A DNA stretch of 64,000 nt from CADCVT01 sp036389155 (GTDB lineage Bacteria > Actinomycetota > Thermoleophilia > Solirubrobacterales > Solirubrobacteraceae): positions 1 through 64,000 of the forward strand of contig DASVQN010000034.1 in the NCBI GenBank assembly GCA_036389155.1, read 5' to 3'. The notes beneath the pieces were generated by a model that did no database searches, had not been told where the DNA came from, and was given only the letters and a program-made list of their open reading frames with translations. Positions 42,075 to 50,036 of the stretch are shown here, one piece after another; position 1 is the stretch's first letter; each line of letters begins with the position of its first letter. A program made the translations under genes and the position numbers.

Positions 42075-44111
42075 CTAGACGCCGCGCACGAGCGCGGCCA
42101 TCTCGCTCGCGGGGAGGGGCCGGCCGAGGAGGAACCCCTGCGCGAGCGGCGCGCCGTGGGTGATGAGGAACTCGCGCTGGACGTCGGTCTCCACGCCCTT
42201 GGCGACGGCGGCCATGCCGAGGGAGCGGGCGAGGGCGAGGACCGCGGCGAGGATCGACCCCGCGCGGCGGTCGCCCGGGACGCCGTGCAGCAGGGCGCGG
42301 TCGAGCTTCAGGGCGTTGGCCTGGAGGTCCTGCAGCCGGGCGAGCGAGGCGAGGGCGCCGCCGACGTCGTCGATGGCGACCGCGAACCCGGCGGCGCGCA
42401 GGTCGGCGGCGAACGCCGCGGTGCGGGCCGGCTGCGAGACGGCGGCGGACTCCGGCAGCTCGACGCAGAACGTCTGCGGGTCCAGGCCGTGCGAGGTCAC
42501 GCGCTCGAGGATCTCCATCGCCAGCTCGGCGCGGGCGACCTCCTTCGCCGACACGTTGAAGCTCAGCCGCGGGACGAGCCCCGCGTCGCCCCACTCGCGC
42601 GCGTGGCGGCACAGCGCGTCGAGGACCCAGGCGTCGATCTCGCGCACGAGCCCGATCTCCTCGGCGTCGGGGAGGAACTCGGCCGGGCCGACGAGGCCGC
42701 GCTCCGGGTCGTCCCAGCGCACGAGCGCCTCGGCGCCGACGAGCCGCAGGTCGTCCGGCGTGCGGACCGGCTGGAAGTGCAGCTCTAGCTCGTCGCGGTC
42801 CAGCGCCTGGCGCAGGCGGGCGGCGGTGGAGAGCGGGCGCCGCGGGTCGCCCTGGCCGGCCTCGGCGAAGGCCGTCCCGCCGCCGGCGGCGCGCGCCTGG
42901 GCGAGGGCGAGACCGGCGCCGTGGAGCAGGTCGTCGGCGTTGTCGGCGTGGTCGGGCAGCAGCGCGATGCCGGCGCTGGGCGCGATGCGGACGTCCGCGC
43001 CCTCCTCGTCGCGCAACGGCTCGGCGAACGAGTCGTGGACGACGCGCGCGGCGACGCCGTCCGCGGCGAGCGCGCCGTCGTCGAGGTCGGTGAGGACGAG
43101 GATGAACTCGTCGCGGCCGGGGCGGGCGAGCAGGTCCCCGGCGCGCGTGGCGGTGCGCAGCCGCTGGGCGGCTTGGAGGACGAGCATGTCGCGCTCGGCG
43201 TCGGCGATGCCGCGCGCGTCGAGGCGCAGGTCGATCCACACGACGGCGACGCCCGTCTGCAGGCGGCGGGCTCGGGCGACGGCCAGGCCGAGGTGCTCGT
43301 CGAGCAGGCCGCGGCTCGGCAGGCCGGTCAGGCGGTCGTGGTGGGCGAGGAAGCGCAGGCGCTCCTCGATGCCGCGGCGCTCGGTGACGTCCTGGCCGGT
43401 GAGGACGGCGCTGCCGTCCGGGCCGGCCGTCGCGCGCCAGAAGACGCCGCGCTCCTGGCCGGCGACCGTGCGCAGCGGGGCCTCGAAGCTCTGGCCCTCC
43501 GGCGAGGGGGCGGCTGCGAGCCGCGCGAGCGCGCGGCGGGCCTCGGGCCGCGCGCGGATCGGGACGGCCAGCTCGACGAAGTCGGCGCCCTCGAGGTCCT
43601 TGGCGTCGGCGCCGAGGAGCGCGGGCACCGCGGCGTTCGCGTGCTCGACGCGGCCGTCGGGCGAGAGCGTGACGACGAGCGTGGCGACGGCGTCGAGCTG
43701 CGCGGCGGCGCGGGCGCCGGCGGCGGCGCCCGCGCGCTCGCGCTCGGCGCGGGCGGTGACGTCGACGAGGGTGCAGGCGATCGCGCCGTCGCCGTCGCCC
43801 GCGGGCGAGAACGCCATCTCGATCGCGCGCTCCTTGCCGTCCGCGACGCGGCGGACGGCGAGCGTGCTGCGCTCGCGGGCGAGAGCGGCGAGCGTGGCGG
43901 GCCGCAGCTCGGGGATCGGAGCGCCACCCTCGGCCAGCACGGCGGCGGGGCCCGCGAACGGCGGCCGGGCGCCGGCGAGCGTCAGCGGCTCGCGCTCGAG
44001 CAGGTCGAGCGCGGCCCGGTTCCACTCGGTCGCGCGCCCGTGCGCGTCCAGCAGGACGACCCCGCAGGGCAGGGCTTCGAGGACGGCGGCATGGTCCATC
44101 GCGTGGGGCAT
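42075..44111 (-). CDS. PAS-PAS-GGDEF-EAL cyclic-di-GMP protein
   Basis: This 678-residue protein has two PAS-like sensor domains (about 8-115 and 135-250), a GGDEF domain (about 255-415) and an EAL domain (about 425-675). The GGDEF motif reads GRDEF and the preceding region is divergent, so diguanylate cyclase activity is doubtful. The EAL domain keeps GAEALVRW, LSFNVSAKE, VELPES, AIDDVGG, the Lys in NALKLDRALL and QGFLLGRPL, but the usual EGVE reads KGVE. A c-di-GMP phosphodiesterase is therefore possible, with that caveat. No membrane segment is visible, so it would sense a cytoplasmic signal. The ATG at 44111 and one at 44099 are both possible. No other c-di-GMP genes are nearby. Confidence 0.9.
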   Translation of the reverse strand: MPHAMDHAAVLEALPCGVVLLDAHGRATEWNRAALDLLEREPLTLAGARPPFAGPAAVLAEGGAPIPELRPATLAALARERSTLAVRRVADGKERAIEMAFSPAGDGDGAIACTLVDVTARAERERAGAAAGARAAAQLDAVATLVVTLSPDGRVEHANAAVPALLGADAKDLEGADFVELAVPIRARPEARRALARLAAAPSPEGQSFEAPLRTVAGQERGVFWRATAGPDGSAVLTGQDVTERRGIEERLRFLAHHDRLTGLPSRGLLDEHLGLAVARARRLQTGVAVVWIDLRLDARGIADAERDMLVLQAAQRLRTATRAGDLLARPGRDEFILVLTDLDDGALAADGVAARVVHDSFAEPLRDEEGADVRIAPSAGIALLPDHADNADDLLHGAGLALAQARAAGGGTAFAEAGQGDPRRPLSTAARLRQALDRDELELHFQPVRTPDDLRLVGAEALVRWDDPERGLVGPAEFLPDAEEIGLVREIDAWVLDALCRHAREWGDAGLVPRLSFNVSAKEVARAELAMEILERVTSHGLDPQTFCVELPESAAVSQPARTAAFAADLRAAGFAVAIDDVGGALASLARLQDLQANALKLDRALLHGVPGDRRAGSILAAVLALARSLGMAAVAKGVETDVQREFLITHGAPLAQGFLLGRPLPASEMAALVRGV

Positions 44112-44190
44112 CGGCCGCGATGCCGGGGTCCTCCAGCGCGCGCCCCCTCGGACGGACGCCCTTTTCGCCGCGCCGACCGGCCGGCGCCGC

Positions 44191-44610
44191 CTACTCGTAC
44201 GCGATGAACTCGAGCAGCGAGCCGTCGGGATCGCGGAAGTAGACGGACTGGCCCGGCCCCTGCGTCCCGTTGCGCGGGACCGGCCCCTCCTCGACCGCGA
44301 CGCCCTGGCGCTCGAGGTGCTCCACCGCCTCCTCGACCGTCCCGGCCCAGACGAAGCAGAGGTCGGCCATCCCGGGCTCCGCGGGAATCCGCGCGACCGG
44401 CTGCGGATCCATGCCCGGGCCGTGGACGTTCAGCTGCTGGTCGCCGAAGCGGTAGCGCCAGCGCGGCGGGTCGTCGCGACCGACGACGTCGGCCCCGACG
44501 ACGTCGCGGTAGAACGCGTTCGACCGCTCCCAGTCGCTGACGGCGATCACGACGTGGTCGAGGCCTTCGACGAGCTTGCGGGGGAACGGCGCCGGTGGCT
44601 GGTCGCGCAT
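44191..44610 (-). CDS. VOC-family (glyoxalase/dioxygenase-like) protein
   Basis: This 139-residue protein has the vicinal-oxygen-chelate fold: the first module LDHVVIAVSDWERSNAFYRD carries the metal-binding His, and the second contains YFRDPDGSLLEFIAYE with the C-terminal Glu. Family members include glyoxalase I, fosfomycin-resistance proteins and extradiol dioxygenases. The substrate is not evident. The ATG at 44610 has AGGAG 8 bases upstream. It is divergent from the CorA-like gene across 67 bases. Confidence 0.88.
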   Translation of the reverse strand: MRDQPPAPFPRKLVEGLDHVVIAVSDWERSNAFYRDVVGADVVGRDDPPRWRYRFGDQQLNVHGPGMDPQPVARIPAEPGMADLCFVWAGTVEEAVEHLERQGVAVEEGPVPRNGTQGPGQSVYFRDPDGSLLEFIAYE

Positions 44611-44638
44611 GCGGTCGCTCCTACCGCCCCGTGCGGAC

Positions 44639-44667
44639 TTGCAACCGCGGTTCACGATCGGTAAGCA
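44639..44667 (+). promoter_or_regulatory. Sigma-70-like promoter for the CorA-like gene
   Basis: TTGCAA (-35, 44639-44644), a 17-base spacer and TAAGCA (-10, 44662-44667) end 10 bases before the ATG at 44678, which would give a leaderless or near-leaderless mRNA. The last base of the -10 is A, not T. Confidence 0.5.
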
Positions 44668-44677
44668 ATCGGGTGCG

Positions 44678-46072
44678 ATGAATGTGAGCGACGCTGATCG
44701 CGCGGCCGCCGAGGCGATCGCGGAGCACGTTCGGTCCTGCGACGGGCGCCGCGGCGGGTGGTTCGAGGTGCGCGCGCTCATGGGCAGGTTCGACGTCGAT
44801 CGCTTCTCCTCCGCCGCCCAGAAGCGGATGACGGCGGCGCTGACCGAGGCGGAGCTCGAGCTGAGCGCCCCGCTGTCCGAGCTCGATCGCAGCGACACGG
44901 TCGTGCTGACGCTGCGGTCGGCGCCCGTGGATCCGCCGGCGCCGATGCACGTCGCGGCGCTGGACTCGGCGCTGACCGTCCGCCTCGCCCACGACGGGCA
45001 GCTGCGCCGGGTCAAGCTGCACGACGTACCGCCCACGACCGGCGCGGTCCGGTGGTTCGACATCGCCGACAGCGCCGGGCTGCACCCCGACGTCGTGCTC
45101 GAGCGCCTCGGCCCGTATTGCGCGGGCGAGCTCACGGCGCCGATGGTGGAAGACCTGCTGTCTCCGGACCCGAGGCCGGGTGTCAAGGAGCCGGCGCCGG
45201 GTGTGCGCTGCGTGTCCGCGTTCGCGGTCGAGGCGCGCGAGTCGGACGCCGGGGCGGCGGCGGACAGCTGCTCGAAGGCGGGCGTTCTCGTCTTCCAGCC
45301 GGTCGAGTTCCTCGTCGGCTCCGGGTGGCTGATCACGTGCTGGCACGACATCGAGATCTTCCGCGGGGCCGACCGCATCGAGGAGCGTCCTCCGGAGCCG
45401 CCGCCGCGCGTGTTCGCGGAGGTCGAGCGGTGCTGGCCGCACGCCGGCCTGTCGTCGGCGGGCGATGTCGCGCTCCTCGTGCTCGCGGAGCTCTGCCTCA
45501 CCTACGCCCCCGCGTACCGGCGGCTGTACGTGTGGCAGGAGGAGTGGGAGCTCGACTTCTACCGGCGGCCGAAGCGGCTCGACGCCGACACGCTGCTCGA
45601 GGTCCGCGCGGCCGCGGCGGTGCTGCGCGACTGGCTCGCGCCGCTCAACCCATCGGGGATGCGCGAGGACGTCGGGAAGGCGTGGTTCCCCGGGATCACA
45701 GGGACCGCCGAGGAGGGGGGCTACAAGAAGGCGCTGCGGATCGACGACCGCATCGACAGCGCGCTGGACAACATCCGGCGGTTCGCGGACACGCTGCGCA
45801 GCTCCTACGACCTGCAGCAGCTGCGTACGAGCGAGCGCGAGCGCGACCGCGACGACAGGTTCCAGCGCAACGTCGCGGTCGGCGGCTCGGTGCTGCTCTT
45901 CCCCGCGCTCGTCGTCGGGCTGATGGGTGCGAACACGTGGGTCCCAGGCCAGTACGGCGATGACGCGCCACACTGGGCGTTCGTCGTCCTGCTCGTCGTG
46001 GTCGCCGTGGCGGCGGCCGTCGCCTGGTTCGGGATCAGGCTGCTGCAGCGCCGCGACGAGCGGCAGACGTAA
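44678..46072 (+). CDS. CorA-like divalent-cation transporter with altered signature
   Basis: This 464-residue protein has a long cytoplasmic part rich in helices and two C-terminal membrane segments (about 405-430 and 437-460), the layout of CorA/ZntB channels. The first segment ends LMGANTWVPG where CorA proteins have the selectivity signature GMN; here it reads GAN, and the loop after it is changed too. A long charged helix (KALRIDDRIDSALDNIRRFA, then TSERERDRDDRFQRN) precedes the membrane as in the family. It may transport a different ion, or be a regulatory relative. The ATG at 44678 is chosen after a promoter 10 bases upstream. It ends overlapping bioD by 38 bases, tail to tail. Confidence 0.8.
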   Translation: MNVSDADRAAAEAIAEHVRSCDGRRGGWFEVRALMGRFDVDRFSSAAQKRMTAALTEAELELSAPLSELDRSDTVVLTLRSAPVDPPAPMHVAALDSALTVRLAHDGQLRRVKLHDVPPTTGAVRWFDIADSAGLHPDVVLERLGPYCAGELTAPMVEDLLSPDPRPGVKEPAPGVRCVSAFAVEARESDAGAAADSCSKAGVLVFQPVEFLVGSGWLITCWHDIEIFRGADRIEERPPEPPPRVFAEVERCWPHAGLSSAGDVALLVLAELCLTYAPAYRRLYVWQEEWELDFYRRPKRLDADTLLEVRAAAAVLRDWLAPLNPSGMREDVGKAWFPGITGTAEEGGYKKALRIDDRIDSALDNIRRFADTLRSSYDLQQLRTSERERDRDDRFQRNVAVGGSVLLFPALVVGLMGANTWVPGQYGDDAPHWAFVVLLVVVAVAAAVAWFGIRLLQRRDERQT

Positions 46073-46763
46073 CCCAGTCGGCGGCCGGCAGCCCCGCGCC
46101 GGCCTCGGCGAGGGCGACGGGCGTCGGTGCGGCTACGTGCGGGAGCGTGTGGACCTGGACGTCGCCGAGACGCTCGATGGTGTCGCGGTTGGAGCGCTCG
46201 ATGAGGCTCGGGTCGTCCGGCCATGGCGTGAGGACGACGGCGGCGACGTCGAGGGCGGCGGCGCGCGCGGCCTCGAGCGTGAGGAGCGTGTGGTTGATCG
46301 TCCCGAGGCCGGGGCGCGCGGCGATGACGAGCGGGAGGCCCAGGTCGCGCGCGAGGTCGCGGACGGCGTAGCCGGGAGCGATCGGGACGAGGAGGCCTCC
46401 CACGCCTTCCACCACGGCGACCTCCGCGCCTGCGGTCGCGCCGACGACCGCGTCCACGAGCGAGGCGGGATCGATCGCGGTGCCGGCGAGCTCCGCCGCG
46501 AGGTGCGGAGAGACGGCCGGGCCGAAGCGGAGCGGCGCGACCTCCTCGGCGACGCCGCCGGACGCGGCGGCGAGCAGCTCGTGGTCGAGCGGCCACTCGG
46601 CCTCCGCGGCGTCGTCGAGGCCGGTCAGGACAGGCTTCACCGCCGCGACGCGCCGGCCCGCGGCGCGGAGCGAGGCGCAGAGCGCGGCCGCGAGCACGGT
46701 CTTGCCGACGCCCGTGTCCGTCCCGGTCACGAACAGGCCCGGTACATGGTCCGACGTAGCCAT
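46035..46763 (-). CDS. bioD: Dethiobiotin synthetase
   Basis: This 242-residue ATP-dependent enzyme closes the ureido ring of dethiobiotin from diaminononanoate and CO2. The P-loop VTGTDTGVGKT is at residues 12-22, the substrate Lys lies in VAAVKPVLTG, and VEGVGGLLVPI is the conserved second motif. It follows bioF on the same strand after 197 bases that contain strong hairpins, so it may be expressed less than bioB-bioF. The ATG at 46763 is the usual family start. Confidence 0.93.
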   Translation of the reverse strand: MATSDHVPGLFVTGTDTGVGKTVLAAALCASLRAAGRRVAAVKPVLTGLDDAAEAEWPLDHELLAAASGGVAEEVAPLRFGPAVSPHLAAELAGTAIDPASLVDAVVGATAGAEVAVVEGVGGLLVPIAPGYAVRDLARDLGLPLVIAARPGLGTINHTLLTLEAARAAALDVAAVVLTPWPDDPSLIERSNRDTIERLGDVQVHTLPHVAAPTPVALAEAGAGLPAADWVTSAARRGAAAA

Positions 46764-46860
46764 CGGTTCGTCTGCCGAGGACGCAGGGAGCGTGGTGTGC
46801 GCCAGCACACAAGCGACCGAGGACGACGGCAGGCGGGCCGAGAGCAAGTCGGATCTCGGA

Positions 46861-46892
46861 GGGCCGCCGGTGTGGGAGGGCACCGGCGGCCC
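46861..46892 (-). terminator. 12-bp perfect hairpin between bioF and bioD
   Basis: GGGCCGCCGGTG pairs perfectly with CACCGGCGGCCC around an eight-base loop. A second dyad CCCGCGA/TCGCGGG (46891-46917) and a third GTGTGC/GCACAC (46795-46810) lie in the same 197-base gap. They could terminate or weaken transcription into bioD. Confidence 0.6.
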
Positions 46893-46960
46893 CGCGAGCG
46901 AAGTGCGCGGTCGCGGGAGGGGATCCGCTCGCGCGCGGGGGGAAGCGGTGTGGGGCGGCG

Positions 46961-48208
46961 TCATGCGGCGCGCGCCGCCTCGGGGGGCGGCACCGCCTCC
47001 CACTCGTCGGTGGACTGGGAGGCGGCTACGGGCATCGCGTCGGCCGGGCGGAAGCCGGCCTGCAGCGCGGCCCTGCCGAGCGAGCGCGCCGCCTCGCGCA
47101 GCTCGCCCTTCGTGTGCGACGCCATCACCGCGAGCCGCAGCCGCGAGGTCCCCTCCGGGACCGTCGGCGGCCGGATGGCCTGCGCGAACACGCCGCGCTC
47201 GAGGGCGGCCTCGCAGATCGCCATCGCGACGTCGGCGGCGCCGACGACGAGCGGGACGATCTGGGTCGTCGAGCCGCTGACGTCGAAGCCCTCGCGCGCC
47301 AGCTCGTCGCGCAGCGTCCCCGCGTTCGCCTGCAGCTTCTCGACCCGCCGCGGCTGCTCCTCCAGCAGCTCGAGCGCGGCCATCGCGCCCGCGACCGCCG
47401 GCGGCGGCAGCGCCGTGGAGAAGATGAGCGACCGCGCGCAGTTCGTCAGGAAGGCGGCCATCGTCGACGAGCAGGCGGCGAACGCGCCGTACGCGCCGAG
47501 GGCCTTGCCGAGCGTCCCGATCACGACGTCGACCTCGCCCTCCAGCCCGGCCTCGGCCACCGCGCCACGGCCGCCCGGCCCGACGCACCCGGTGCCGTGC
47601 GCCTCGTCGACCACGACGCGCAGCTCCGCCCCCCGCGCCAGCTCGACGATCTCCGCCAGAGGCGCGACGTCGCCGTCCATCGAGAACACGCTGTCGGTGA
47701 CGACCACGCCGCCGCGCCCGCCCGCGCGCCCGACGCACCACGCGAGGTGCTCGACGTCGCCGTGGCGGTACACGACGGTCTGCGCGCGCGCGAGGCGGCA
47801 GCCGTCGACGATCGACGCGTGGTTGAGCTCGTCCGAGAAGACCGTCCGGCCGCTGCCTGCCAGCGCGCTGATCACCCCGACGTTCGCGAGGTAGCCGGAG
47901 CCGAAGAGCAGCGCCGACTCGGTGCCCTTGAACGCCGCGAGCCGCTCCTCGAGGCGCCGGTGGACGGTCATCGTCCCCGACACGAGACGCGATGCGCCCG
48001 CGCCGACGCCCCAGCGCATCGCGGCCTCCGCCGCGGCCTCGCGGACCCGCGGATGGTCCGCCAGCCCGAGGTAGTTGTTCGAGCACAGCAGCAGGACCGG
48101 CTTGCCGTCGAGCACCACCCGCGGCCCCTGCGGCCCGCTGACGAGGCGCATGCGCCGGTACAGGCCGCGGTCGGCCAGGTCGTCGAGGCGCGCCTGGAGG
48201 TCGGTCAC
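46961..48208 (-). CDS. bioF: 8-amino-7-oxononanoate synthase (KAPA synthase)
   Basis: This 415-residue PLP enzyme of the alpha-oxoamine synthase family condenses pimeloyl thioester with alanine. Motifs include LLCSNNYLGLADHP, GASRLVSGTMTVHRRLE, ELNHASIVDGCRLA, VVVDEAHGTGCVGPGG (cofactor Asp and His) and GTLGKALGAYGAF, where the Lys forms the Schiff base. The GTG at 48208 lies 11 bases after the bioB stop, so bioB and bioF form an operon. The last 30 residues after the usual family end (RPADAMPVAASQSTDEWEAV) look like an unstructured extension. A related aminoketone synthase cannot be excluded from sequence alone, but the operon makes bioF most likely. Confidence 0.92.
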   Translation of the reverse strand: MTDLQARLDDLADRGLYRRMRLVSGPQGPRVVLDGKPVLLLCSNNYLGLADHPRVREAAAEAAMRWGVGAGASRLVSGTMTVHRRLEERLAAFKGTESALLFGSGYLANVGVISALAGSGRTVFSDELNHASIVDGCRLARAQTVVYRHGDVEHLAWCVGRAGGRGGVVVTDSVFSMDGDVAPLAEIVELARGAELRVVVDEAHGTGCVGPGGRGAVAEAGLEGEVDVVIGTLGKALGAYGAFAACSSTMAAFLTNCARSLIFSTALPPPAVAGAMAALELLEEQPRRVEKLQANAGTLRDELAREGFDVSGSTTQIVPLVVGAADVAMAICEAALERGVFAQAIRPPTVPEGTSRLRLAVMASHTKGELREAARSLGRAALQAGFRPADAMPVAASQSTDEWEAVPPPEAARAA

Positions 48209-48219
48209 GGCCGCGCGGC

Positions 48220-49446
48220 CTAGGCCGCCGGCTCCTGCGCCGGCCAGCGGTTCTCCGCCCCGTCGGGCCGCGGCGGCACCGCCGTCTTCTTCGCGAACCG
48301 CAGCTGCGTGGAGGGATCCCACAGGCGCACGTCGAGCGCCGCGAGCGCGCCCGCGGCGTCGAGCGGCTCGGCCGGCTCCGCCGCAGCGGCCACCGGGGTC
48401 GGCTGCGGAGCGGCCTGGTCGAGGAAGTCGTCGACGATGGTGGGCGTCTCGCCGTCGAGCCACCCTGAGCGGTTGTCCGGCCGCGGGTTCGCCCCGTTGT
48501 CCGGCTGGCGGGCGACGTTCAGCCCGAGCTCCTCGAACAGCGCGCGATCCTCGTCCGGCGTCGAGCCGAGCGTCGTGAGGAAGTTGCCCATCATCACGCC
48601 GTTGAGGCCCGCCTTCACCGCGAGGCCCTGCAGGTCGCCCAGGTTCTCGACACGGCCCCCGCACAGCCGGAACAGCGCGGCCGGGAGGATCAGCCGGAAG
48701 ATCGCGATCCACTTCACGGCCTCCCAAGGATCCATGTAGTCGCGGTCGCCGAACTTCGTCCCCGGGCGCGGGTTGAGCAGGTTGATGGGGACCGACGTGG
48801 GGTCGATCGACGCCAGCTCGAACGCCATCTCGACCCGCTGCTCGCGCGACTCGCCCAGGTTGAGGATCCCGCCGACGCACGTCTCCAGCCCCGCCTCGCG
48901 GACGGCGTCGATCGTGCGCAGCCGCCCCTCGTAGCGGACGGTCGACGAGACCTCCGGGTAGTAGGACTCCGCGGTCTCGACGTTGTGGTGCACGCGCTGG
49001 ATGCCCGCCTCGCGGAGGGCCTTGGCCCGCGTGGGCGACATGTGCCCGATCGACGCGCAGCGCTTGAGGTTGGTGTGCTCGGCGACCAGGCGCGCGCCCG
49101 CCAGGACCTTCTCGAAGTCGCGCTTCGACAGGCCCTGGCCCTGGGTGACCATGCAGAACCGATGCGCTCCCGCGGCCTCGGCCGCCCGCGCGTGCTCGAG
49201 CATCTGCTCGGGCTCCATCATCGCGTGCAGCGGCGTCTCCGCCTCGGCGAACCGCGACTGCGCGCAGAACCCGCAGTCCTCGGCGCACCCGCCCGACTTC
49301 GCGTTGACGAGCGAGCACAGGTCCGTGGCGTCGCCGAAGTGCTCCTGCCGCGCGCGCCAGGCGCGCTCGACGAGCGCCTCGATCTCCGAGTGGTCCTCGA
49401 TCTCGCCGAGGCGGCGCGCTTCCTCGCGGCTGATGAGCGGCGGCAT
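48220..49446 (-). CDS. bioB: Biotin synthase with long C-terminal extension
   Basis: This 408-residue radical-SAM enzyme inserts sulfur into dethiobiotin. The CxxxCxxC cluster motif is GGCAEDCGFCAQS; HHNVETAESYYPEV and INLLNPRPGTKF are diagnostic of BioB. Family proteins usually end near GNFLTTLGS plus about 20 residues; here about 96 more residues follow, with no Cys, an Ala/Pro/Glu-rich middle and a conserved-looking LWDPSTQLRFAKKTAVPPRP end. The ATG at 49446 gives the standard N-terminus, and TAGCTT 7 bases upstream suggests a leaderless mRNA. It is the first gene of bioB-bioF-bioD. Confidence 0.95.
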   Translation of the reverse strand: MPPLISREEARRLGEIEDHSEIEALVERAWRARQEHFGDATDLCSLVNAKSGGCAEDCGFCAQSRFAEAETPLHAMMEPEQMLEHARAAEAAGAHRFCMVTQGQGLSKRDFEKVLAGARLVAEHTNLKRCASIGHMSPTRAKALREAGIQRVHHNVETAESYYPEVSSTVRYEGRLRTIDAVREAGLETCVGGILNLGESREQRVEMAFELASIDPTSVPINLLNPRPGTKFGDRDYMDPWEAVKWIAIFRLILPAALFRLCGGRVENLGDLQGLAVKAGLNGVMMGNFLTTLGSTPDEDRALFEELGLNVARQPDNGANPRPDNRSGWLDGETPTIVDDFLDQAAPQPTPVAAAAEPAEPLDAAGALAALDVRLWDPSTQLRFAKKTAVPPRPDGAENRWPAQEPAA

Positions 49447-49499
49447 GGGCGGCAAGCTAGGCCCGCCGCCGGACGGACCTGCGTCATCCTGCACGTCAC

Positions 49500-50036
49500 A
49501 TGAAGAAGACCGCACTCGTCGTGATCGACATGCTCAACGCCTACGACTTCGAGGACGCCGACCGGCTCGCCGAGAGCGTCCGCGAGACCCTGCCCAAGAT
49601 CCGCGCGCTGCTCGACAGGGCGAAGGAGCGCGACGTCCCCGTCATCTACGTCAACGACAACTACGGGGACTGGAACTCCTCGGCCGAGGAGCTGGTGGAG
49701 GAGGCCAAGCGGGGCCGCTTCCCCGATCTGGTCGAGGAGATCGAGCCTGACGACGACGCCAAGTTCGTCATCAAGGGCCGCCACTCGATCTTCTACGGCA
49801 CGCCGATGGAGTACCTGCTGAAGGAGCTCGAGATCGACCGCCTGGTCATGGTCGGCCAGGTGACCGAGCAGTGCATCCTCTACAGCGCGCTCGACGCGTA
49901 CATCCGCGACCTCGACGTCGCCGTCCCGCGCGACGCGGTGGCCCACATCGAGCAGGACCTCGCGGACGCCGCGCTGCGAATGATGGAAGTGAACATGGAC
50001 GCCGACGTCGAGCCCTCGGAGCGCTGCGTCCTGTGA
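49500..50036 (+). CDS. Isochorismatase-family cysteine hydrolase
   Basis: This 178-residue protein has the isochorismatase-like fold. The catalytic triad is visible as Asp10 (TALVVIDMLN), Lys92 in FVIKGRHS and Cys125 in VTEQCILYSALD. Enzymes with this triad hydrolyse nicotinamide, carbamoyl compounds or isochorismate. Divergent from bioB across 53 bases; CATCCT nine bases before the ATG suggests a leaderless mRNA. The stop TGA overlaps the ATG of the peptidase-amidase gene, so the two are coupled. Confidence 0.9.
   Translation: MKKTALVVIDMLNAYDFEDADRLAESVRETLPKIRALLDRAKERDVPVIYVNDNYGDWNSSAEELVEEAKRGRFPDLVEEIEPDDDAKFVIKGRHSIFYGTPMEYLLKELEIDRLVMVGQVTEQCILYSALDAYIRDLDVAVPRDAVAHIEQDLADAALRMMEVNMDADVEPSERCVL

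Noticed and set aside
42155..44664. Long plus-strand open frames opposite the PAS-GGDEF-EAL gene
   Set aside because: Ser/Arg/Ala-rich shadow frames without domains; the minus-strand frame has clear EAL and GGDEF motifs.
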